DNA of 60,000 nt, from NCBI GenBank assembly GCA_030704615.1, contig CM060732.1, positions 82,299,171-82,359,170 on the forward strand, written 5' to 3'. The position numbers and the translations under genes were made by a program. Below, one piece after another: positions 51,139 through 60,000 of this stretch (the stretch's first letter is position 1; every line of letters starts with the position of its first letter). Source of the DNA: Takakia lepidozioides. Taxonomy: Eukaryota; Streptophyta; Takakiopsida; Takakiales; Takakiaceae. Under the pieces are notes generated by a model that saw only the letters and a program-made list of their open reading frames with translations, was not told where the DNA came from and ran no database searches.

Positions 51139-53647
51139 TCCCTTAATAGATTTGAAAGAGAGCGTCTTTTGCTGAGAGAACCCCGGACAGTTGTATCAGA
51201 AAATGAATACTGTCTTCAGATTCCCACACAACGGGCAATTGCACTCTCCCTTTCCTCTCTGCTTCTGTTTGCTGTTCAAAGGTAGGCTTCCTGCCTGAGT
51301 TTAAATTTCAGTCTAGTGCCGAGAGTGGGTAGACCCTTGAGGTCATCCAAGAAGATGTCCTCCCCATGTCACAGACTGGAAACAAGTTCAGGGAAGTTTT
51401 TCGCCTAACTTCATTTTCATCAGACAATCTCATGGCAACAGACATGGCTGAGGACACTACAGCTCTAAGTCGGATTTATCCAGCAGGGTCAAGACTTGCG
51501 GATCCAGGTCCAGGTCCTTGAGGATCTCTTCTACTCTCTTCTGCCAGGACTTAGCCTGTTTGACAGGGCGTCCTGTTTCCAAGATATAGAGTCGATTAAT
51601 TTAGGATACTGGTGTTGGGCATATGTTGCAGCTGACCCACCATCTGACCTTGAATTCATCTCGTCGGGAGCTTAAGGACGGAATGCCAAACTCCCCCCGA
51701 ACAGCCACATTGGCTGTTTGGAGCATGCTGACATACACTCCTTAAGCACCCCCACTTGAATGGATTCTAGAGACTTAGCCTGGTTGGAGTTATCAACCCA
51801 TACAGCAGATCCGTACTCCAAGGCAGGTCTAATAACGCGACAAAGCATGGTTTTCTTAACCTCAGAGTTGACCCTCTGCAGTGGAAAAATTTAGTGAGCC
51901 CCAGAGCTTTGCCTTGCCAGTTTGAACAACTTTCCGGATATGTGCATCCCAATTACAATTGGAGGAGAACTCAACGCCCAGGTAAGTGTTAGGAAGGGAG
52001 GACCGGGATCTCTTGGCTACCCCACTGCCACTTAAGATCACCTCCCTCTCCTCTGTCGTTGAATGCTACCACTGCACTTTGCTGACATTAGCCTCTAGCC
52101 CCCAAAGATCCAAGTATCTCTTTGCGCAATCAATCAACTCCTGGAGATTGGTTGGAGTCTCTTGCGCAATCAATCAACTCCTGGAGATTGGTTGGAGTCT
52201 CCCCTATGCCTGCGAAGTCATCCGCAAACATAAGGGCTGGTATGGTGGTATCACCCACCCTTAACCCAAATCCCTCACTTTCCACATCCTCGAGGAGTTG
52301 ATTGATGAAACATTGAAGAGCAGAGGGGAGTGAGTACATCCTTGAGCTACACCTTGGTCTATGTCAAAGAAGTTGGACTTCTGTCCGTTAACAGTGACAC
52401 AGCTTTTGGTGTGAGCATACAAGTTGTGGACAACTCTCCACATCTTTCCCTTGATCCCACAAGACCAGAGGCGGAACCATAGGCCATCTCTCCACACTGT
52501 GTCATAAGCCTTTTTGACATCCAGGAAAAAGACATAAGTGGGTTTCCCTTCTTTTTTCCTTCCCTGGATAATCTGGCTTAGAGTGAAGATATGATCCACA
52601 CAGCCCCTGTTTCGCCGAAAGCCAGCTTGGCCTTCGTGGAAACAACCTCTAGACTCCAGATCAACCTCGAGACGAGTACTTATAACTCTGCAGAATGTCT
52701 TGCCAACAGCATTGAGGAGCGTGATGCCACGGTAGTTCCCCGGTTCTTCTCTGTCACCCTTCTTGTACAGATTGACAATGACCCCCTGTCGCCAGCGAAA
52801 GGGGATCATTTCAGTCTTCCAGATAAGGTTAAAGAGGAGAACTAGGGCCTCTATCATGGGATTGCCACCGTGCTTGATAAGCTCGTTGACAATACCATCA
52901 GGTCCACCAGCTTTATATCCATTTAAATGTTCAATTGCTTCCACAATCTCAGAAGAACTAATGGGAGCATTATAAGCCATTGAAATATACTCCAGTTCAT
53001 CAGGGCTGTTTTGAATCATAGGAACAGTTTTTCCAACTGTGTCCCTCCATTCAGCAGAAGACCCCTCACTGTTAGACCTAGAAGTTCTGCCAAGGATACT
53101 GTAGTGAGTTTCAAAGGTTTTGACAATGTCAACCGATGAAGTCACCACTGCACCTTTAGTAGTCTTCAGTGCTTGTACTTGCTGACCGTTTTTCGGTTTG
53201 TACAAACGTTGAAGGGCCAACCAGAATTTCTTGTCATTACCACCATGGTGGTTTGAGTTTATTTCACTGTATAACTTGTCCCAGTATAATTTCTTCTGAG
53301 ACCTAACAAGCTGATTGATATCTTTACGGAGCTGGTAGTACCTCGCCCACAATTCTCTGTAGGTTTCCAAATTGCAGCACTCTTTATAGAGGGCTCGTCT
53401 CTCAGCTATCTTGAGTTTAATCTCATTAGTCCACCAATTAACTGCTCTACCGCAGACAATTAGTTTCCTCCCAATGATCTTGTCAGCCACGGAGGAAACG
53501 AAACTCTCCCAAGAGTCCACTGCTCTTTCAACTTCATTTCTTGCGTTAACAGAGCGTGACTGAAGTTCTTGGAGCGATTGGACAAAATGAGGGAGAGCCT
53601 CTTGCAAGGCCTGGACGTACTCAGCCTTGACCTCCTCATTGTGGAAT

Positions 53648-53685
<38 letters not shown>

Positions 53686-53715
53686 AAACGCACATACGCA
53701 AAGTCCTGCACACAA
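51139..53715 (-). mobile_element. LINE (non-LTR retrotransposon) with FADD reverse transcriptase, decayed
   Basis: A 484-codon minus-strand frame at 53715-52261 carries the linker (AVNWWTNEIKLKIAERRALY) and reverse transcriptase: GYKAGGPDGI, RWRQGVIVNLYKKGDREEPG, NYRGITLLNAVGK, GQAGFRRNRGCVDHIF, FFLDVKKAYDTVW and QGVAQGCTHSPLLF. A frameshift follows and the catalytic box MFADDFAG appears in another frame at about 52240-52210. A 40-bp tandem duplication (52122-52161, 52162-52201) then breaks the frame further. The 3' zinc-binding end lies near 51300-51210. The upstream endonuclease is missing here, cut near a (GA)n run at 53651-53682. The motifs look unlike the L1-type LINE at 19.7-22.8 kb, so this is a different clade. 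Confidence 0.85.
53651..53682. repeat. (GA)n microsatellite
   Basis: A run of about 16 GA units directly upstream (on the minus strand) of the recognisable LINE reading frame. Confidence 0.9.
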
Positions 53716-55621
53716 GGTCCGAGTTTACTGAACCCAGTCTCCAAAACATCAATGACATTCTGAGGTGGAGCAATACACTGCTTAAATGAATTGGCTAAAA
53801 TACACAAACGCACTCTCCAACAGCCTGCATAATTGCAGGTTGGGCTGAATCCAAAGTATGTCGATATGTGACAGTAACAAGGGCATGCCAAGATAGAGCT
53901 TGGGGGAAGGCAATTCAGTGAGCTCTGAAAGCTATATCTACTTCATAACGCTGAACCAGTTGCAGGAAGCTAACAACCTAATAATGGAAAGCTCCGTTTC
54001 AGGCATGAAAGCCAAGCTACACATTCTGGCCACATGGTTCTTGGCACACCCAATCTTCTCAATAGATTACAAGTAACTTTGTGAAGCCCTGTAAAACTGT
54101 GTGGTGGCAAAGAGAATGGGCCACCACTGGCAGGGCCGCAAAACCAACCATCAGTAAATCCGATGATGCTCAACTTTTGTTAGCTCACAGATTGAACAAT
54201 GCTAAATGATGGTGAAATTCAGAGCTAGTCTTCCGGCATTTAGAATTGGTAAATCTGAGAGAAGGGATATTCCCAACAAAGCCACAAGACTTTCCTGTAG
54301 GAACGAGCGCCTGGTCCTTCCCAAGTTTTCAGCATTATTTGTGAAGCCTGCTTGCAAGCATCCATTTCCCCATTCTGTGTGGGCAACTTAGTTACTCCAA
54401 TTTGTCGAGTCGTTCTTTGTTGCTGTTGTCATGTCGCCTCTAGACGGCCTTCATCTCCCGAGATTCATACACAGCTGTTTGGGTCTTTCCATCTCTGACA
54501 CTATACATCCTCTCTGCAAAACCACCATCCTTAGAATCAAAAGACGACATAATCGCTGGCATTACGATTCTACTCTACTTCCTTAACAGCACATATTTCC
54601 AATCCCACAACGACAGGTTTGCAAAACACATTATAATACTGAATGATAACTCAAAACTGAATAGGGTGGCCGTGGTGCCAGTCTTCAAAATTTTCACAAC
54701 TTTCCCCAACAACTTCCCATAAGTGCTTGCTCTTGTACCTCTCTTTACTCTCCTCACTGTAGAATAGAGATCTCAGGAGCATACTAGCTGTATGTCACCA
54801 CAAGTTGTTGGTTCTCAGGGTTGTGGAGGCCATGGTGCCTTGTATTGTGCAGCCCTACCCCGGCCTTTAACCTCCTGCCCAGTCATTGAACCACCAACTT
54901 GCATGTGAGTACACTGTTGGACACTGTGATGCAGTCTTCCTTTCAGAGGAACTGGCATGCACGACTGTGACAAGATCTCCCTACAACTCTGCATAGAGAT
55001 AACAAGGTGCACAATCTTCTGGACCTTCCTGTGGGCACTACATGTGTGCAACAACTATGTGCAACAAGGCCACAACTGGCACAGAAAGCTCGCTGAAGTA
55101 ATGAACTGACCTGTACTATAGGGTTGGGTCTGGTAATTGAGATTCCTTCCAGAAAGCTCTTTATTTATCAAATTCACCCCAGCTTTTAAGGTGAAGTAGA
55201 GACACATATTTAGAGCTTAGCAAATGAAATTCCTATGTCCAACATTTTCCAAGAATTCATGGTACAGGAGAAAAGAGATAACAATACAGGAAAACAAGAA
55301 AGGAAGAAATGAAATGACACTTCATAACATCTGTGGAAAGCTTGAGCTTAGCTTACGGAACGAGAAAGCAGGAAACAAGAAAGAGTGGGCCCCACAATAA
55401 GCGGCGCAAGAACTAGAAGATGATTTCTTCATCAATAGGTGTCCAAAAGTCCCATGGAGCTATTTGAAAGGAACAGGAAGGAAGGACGATAGCAGGAAAA
55501 GGAAGAAAGGGACAAGAAGAGCACAATTGGACTACAGGTAGGTCTACTAATGGACTTCCATTGCCAGTCACTGTAAGAATAAACGGGTAGGAAGGGAGCC
55601 TCACAGGTGTAGGTAAGATCA
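53716..55621. other. Intergenic, no gene recognised
   Basis: About 1.9 kb between the LINE and the stop of the CLU-type gene. The right part should be that gene's 3' UTR and polyadenylation region. Short open frames carry no recognisable domains. Confidence 0.5.
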
Positions 55622-58600
55622 TTACCGTTGCACACTGGGCACAAGCTTTTCTCCATCAACGTTGACACTGGGTAGTAGGGTACCCTCAGATTGGGCTTCA
55701 GATTCCACGACACTCTCACCACTTAATCCAATCTTATCCTCTGACAGGCGGTCTTCCAAGTACCGAGTCTCGGCAGACAATGTTCCCTCTTCATCTTGCT
55801 GAGATCTCTGGCCCTCTGTCGCTGCCCCACTTACTGTTTCCTGAACACTTTCTAGCTCAGATTCAAGCTCACATCTTTCATTTGTCTGAATTTCTCTACC
55901 TTGCTCCTCATCTTTATCTGCTAAATCCTCTCCACTGACAGACTCAGCTTTCTCTGTAACTCTGACTGCCTCTGTAGTAGTTGGCTGTGACTCTGTTACA
56001 GTCTCCATTAGTGACGTCAATGGGGTTGGGATATATGGTACAGGGACTGGCAAGATAGGGAGAACTTCCTGGGGCAAGGGTTGCCACCTCTTAGTTGACC
56101 CATATTCAGCTGCTTGGGGGTTCATAAACCGAGGGATGAACTCTGCTGCATTTGGGTTCATCTGCAGAGAGCGCACTGGTGGGGGTGTTGTATTAAAGTG
56201 GGGAGGGCCACCCATTTGAGGACCATTCCCTAGCAAAGACTTTTGAGGGCCATCCATCATGAGAGAGCTGAAATGATGAGGGGGTGGTGGGGGTAGAGCA
56301 TGGAGAGACATTCCTGGTGGGGGAGACACAAAATGAGGGCCTGGAACAAATGGTGCAATGTAACCGAGCTGCGGTAGAGGAGCCAGATAGGGTATCGGTC
56401 TGCGAATGGGGGTCACTGCAATGGCAGTGGGACCCTGTGGTGCAGGGAGGGGAAGGCGAGGCACAACACAACCTGGTGGGAGAGGCTTCCCATCCTTGAA
56501 AGGTGTGACTGCCACTGTACTGCTAACTGTGGACCACTGGTTGCCACTGACAGCAGCAGTTGGGTTGAAAGGAGGTGCTGTGGCTGAAAGTTTCTTGGGA
56601 GGACCATCAGGTATACTCGGCGACAATCGTCCCTCAGAGCCCACAGCAGGCGGTGTTCCGAAAGATTCCATGTTACTGTCTTTAATCCTGATTTCTGTCC
56701 CAGTCTCTTCATCCACTGAAGATGTGGTATCTATACCCTCTGTTACAACAGCCTCCTCCATGAATGTTGTGTCTGGAGATGGAGCCTCTTCTACGAGTGG
56801 GGATTCACTCAGGCCTACTGAAGGAGGCACCTCCTCCACCATTGCACCATTAGTCGGAGGAAGCCCCACATCACTATGAGGGACATGGGGGGAAGCTGTG
56901 TCTACTGTCTCTGGCACCTGAACAGGCAATGGAGCTGCCTCAGCCAGATCTTCTCTCTCAGATCCATAGATCTCCTCTGTCTGAGGTTCTTCAGAAGCAG
57001 GAGGGACTTTGTCTAATTGAGTTTTTCCAGAAGCAGAAGGAACCTTCTTTGGTTGGACTTCTTCAGAAGTAGCAGGGACTTCTTCAGAAGTAGCAGGGAC
57101 TTCTTCAGCCTCTTCAGCTATGTCGTTCACCGTCGCCACCGCCGCCTCGGGCAAGGTGGCAGGAGTGGAACTCAGGTCCGCAGGGTTGGCGCTCTCAGAA
57201 GCAGATAAAGACAATGAAGAAGAAGATGGAGGGAGGGATGGAGGGAGGGACGTTAAATGGGCAAGAGACAAGGTTGGGGAAAGGACTGGAGAGTCTTGCT
57301 CCACAAGCGGAAACTCCTGCTTTGGTTTCTCAGGGGCAGCAGCGGTAGCTGGAACTTCAAACACAGGTCGCACAGATGTGCAGGTGCCCGGGGGTGCAAG
57401 AGCCACCTCCTTGTATGAAGGTCCTGTCCTTCCTGAAGAAACTGAACTGGCAGATGTCATTACAAGTGTAGAGAGGTTTCCTGATGGGCTGCGCTTTGGC
57501 AGAGATTGTGAAACCAGCTGGGCAACTGGAACTCCAGCAGTCACACTTGCACTGTCCTCTCCCTTAGCTTTTTCGAGTACAGATTCCATTGCAGGGGATG
57601 CCGTGGGGCTTGGGGCTGTCTCGGTCGCAGTAATTGAAGGCTGAGACATGGTTTGAGTTTCTTTCGTGGCGGGAGACAGTGGCCTTCCAGAATTGGGGGG
57701 GGTCAGAGGCCTTCCGGCAAATGATCGTCCCTGCTTCTTCCCGCCTGGTATTTGTTGCTCAGCAGGGTCCACAGACGTCCCACTTGGTAGAGGTAGAATG
57801 GCCCCCTTTGGCCCAACTACTGGGTTATTCCTCTTCTGGATCTGGGAGGCATTTCCTCTCTCTCTGAGAACCCCAGCACTGTGTCTGTGGTGGCTGCCAA
57901 CGTTGGCAGAACTTCCAGCAGTCAGTGGAGCCCAATTGGCACCCTTATGACCACCCAGTCGCTTGTTGCCGCTCCCAAAGGACCGTCCTCGAGGAACAGC
58001 CTCTTGCCACCCTTCCTCCTCCTCAGAATTGTCAACAACATCCACCCTGCCTGGTTTGGCAGGCACAATAGGAGATGGACTTTGTGCAGATTTCTCCTGT
58101 TGAGCTCCAGGCATCACAGTTGCGGATTCAAACAGCATTGTAGGCACAACTCCTCTCGCTGGTATCCTGTTGGCTGAATCCAACAGACTCTTCTCCTCAT
58201 CCGAAACAAGGAACATTGCTGCTTCCTTGTTGAAGTCGTCAGGAGTGGTAGGTGTTGATGGCGATGATGAGACTTGGATGGGTCCTTTGCCTTTAGACTG
58301 CCATTCGACCCACAAACAAATTCTTCATTGAGATTCCCCAGATTGCAAACATCTATTAAAACATCTCTTTATCTATTGTGTAACCCTGACACCCAATCTT
58401 CTAGTCCCCTGCATGAAGTTTGATCGTCATTTGACATGCAAAAGCCTAGAAGACAGTACCTTGACGCGACGAGGCTTCCGCCTGTTGATCTCCATCTCCT
58501 TGCCCTTTTCCACATCAGCATTGATGTACTCCAGGAGATCTGATACGCTGCATTATATGCACGCAACCGCACAAATGCAGTTTTCAAACCAAGTTCAGTG

Positions 58601-59763
58601 AGACATAGTCCCTCACATTTGATGAGCTGGTGACTTATGCACTCATTAACCCCAACTACCATCCCAAGTTGAGGCTGGCTTCTCAGATGCTCCAGAGAAC
58701 GTTTGGGCCACATACACAAGGAAGGCTGCTATTTCACAAGTCCAAAGTTCACACTTGGAAAACTATGTTTGGCCCGTAGCATTGCTACAGTCAGGAGCCA
58801 TTCATTCCCCATATAACCTTGAGGTAGCAAGAATACCTGAGATGACCCTTGCTAGCAATAGAAGCATCAGGCTTGGGGGTGCCTGTCCGTGCAGCTTCTT
58901 GCTGCTCCACTGCCTTGGAGTCAAAATACTCCAACCATGCTGCAGCATCCTGATTTGTAACATCCACCCACCACCCTCTTTTGTCAGTGTGAGGAAGCAT
59001 CTCTCCAGAAATTTGACCTATTGGCACTGCAACATCAACCTTGGCTCAGAACTTCCATTCAAAATTTGAGACATAACGGCCCTAGCCAATGGAGCAAGCA
59101 TCCTACCCCATCGAAGGACAGAAAATCACATATTACAACTCCCAGAAAGCCGATACTTACTTTTCCAAGGCTAATATGAGTCTCGCTTCTGCAAACTTAC
59201 GAATATTTCCTTCGTATTCTGGCGAACATATGACAAATCAATGACAACCTCAATGACGGAACATTTGAATGCACCTGTGTCCGAAGATCGTCTGGGCCAA
59301 GTTTGGCCTGCAAGATTTGCAGAGTAGTCTGCTCATGCTGGACACTCAAAGAGTATGCCTCCATCAACGAGAGTGCAATTGCAATTGCGTGGTAGCTTGC
59401 TGCAGTCTGCACAGCAAATGAGTCACCCATGCACACCAAAACTCCTAAGACTCTTTCCAAATCCAGAAATTCCACAGCTTTTCAAGAATGAGATTGCACT
59501 GTCAAAAACACAATAGGCAATTCTAGAAATTAGGCTGATAACAGAGGCTACGGAATAACAGGGGGGGGGAGAAAATGACCTGGATATGATCAGCACCAAG
59601 AAGCCGCTGATTGCATTTCAGAGCCTCATGGAGATATCGTAGGGCGACATGGATGTTACCCAACCCCTCCTCCATCATTGCCACATTGATATAGGTAGCT
59701 GCTGTGTTTGGGTGTGAAGGTCCACATGTCAAGTGCAGCAAGTACAGAGCTCGGTTTACATAA
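55622..59763 (-). CDS. REC/TSS-type clustered-mitochondria (CLU) TPR protein, C-terminal exons (5' partial)
   Basis: C-terminal part of a plant CLU-family protein like Arabidopsis REC1/TSS, large cytosolic-nuclear proteins tied to chloroplast coverage and growth control. Exons: 59763-59580, 59406-59275, 58949-58837, 58547-58460 and 58297-55622; the first begins inside the TPR array, and the N-terminal CLU domains lie beyond the right edge. TPR motifs: [64 protein letters not shown]. Then [50 protein letters not shown] and RRKPRRVK. The 2.7-kb last exon is Pro/Ser/Glu-rich and disordered, with the family marker [19 protein letters not shown], short repeats of EEVPATS near 57055-57100 and a [11 protein letters not shown] motif near 56150. 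No stop or frameshift. The reading is unusually long but typical for this family. Confidence 0.92.
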
Positions 59764-60000
59764 CTACACATACACCACCATTCCCAAGGCCCCCTAAGTT
59801 TAGTGTACATTGCCTGCGATGATCAGCATGTACAGTGAAATCATTCAAAAATATGGTATTAATATATATCAATGATGATGGAGTTTCACCCTCAAGTACA
59901 GAAGCATATCATAGCACACGATGGGACATCTTCATCACAACTCAGGAATCAGACCTCTTGGCACTGGCAGAGGCTACAGGTTTGCATGAGAGAAAAAGTT
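59764..60000. other. Intron of the CLU-type gene
   Basis: The 5' neighbour of the last readable TPR exon; starts with the acceptor TAG at 59766-59764 (minus). No further TPR exon can be read before the window ends. Confidence 0.6.

Noticed and set aside
56284-57867. Several long plus-strand open frames
   Set aside because: They lie antisense to the biased, Pro/Ser/Glu-rich last exon of the CLU-type gene and are shadows of it.

Overview
This is nuclear DNA of a land plant. Genes are split by GT-AG introns, and most protein families are plant ones: a PUB49-type cyclophilin, an arabinogalactan-protein galactosyltransferase with a galectin domain, a plant GT47 exostosin, a REC/TSS-type clustered-mitochondria protein and an NLR resistance-gene relic. 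The best clue to the lineage is an intact-looking gene for an axonemal inner-arm dynein light chain (p28/DNALI1) at 14986-19469. Only plants with swimming sperm keep such genes, so a bryophyte, lycophyte, fern or cycad/Ginkgo is likely and a flowering plant unlikely. The gene-sparse, transposon-rich layout fits a fern best, but that last step is inference.

Layout, left to right. 130-3185 (+) holds the C-terminal exons of a PUB49/PPIL2 cyclophilin that enters from the left. 6228-11305 (+) is a hydroxyproline O-galactosyltransferase with a frameshift in its catalytic part. 12358-13887 (-) is a two-exon exostosin-family glycosyltransferase, convergent with it. 14986-19469 (+) is the flagellar dynein light chain in eight short exons inside AT-rich introns; one intron carries a TTAA-flanked piggyBac-like element nested in an older SINE-like repeat. 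19745-22848 (-) is a decayed L1-type LINE. 25129-28978 (+) is an eight-exon plant multipass membrane protein with a LINE 3' fragment in its last intron. 33378-33730 (+) is a small secreted B-lectin-type gene broken by a frameshift. 35691-41507 (-) is a nine-exon protein with five C2H2 zinc fingers. 42585-45260 is a large foldback repeat complex. 45660-46660 (+) is an NLR pseudogene. 48500-49005 is a tandem repeat, and 49357-49836 is a hAT-like MITE. 50060-53715 (-) holds two head-to-tail copies of another LINE family. 55622-59763 (-) holds the last six exons of a REC/TSS CLU-type TPR protein that leaves the window on the right.

The genes do not form a pathway; neighbours are mostly unrelated, as usual in plants. 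The exception is the convergent pair of Golgi glycosyltransferases at 6.2-13.9 kb. Exon borders were fitted by hand from splice sites, reading phase and remembered family resemblance; no alignment or database search was run.
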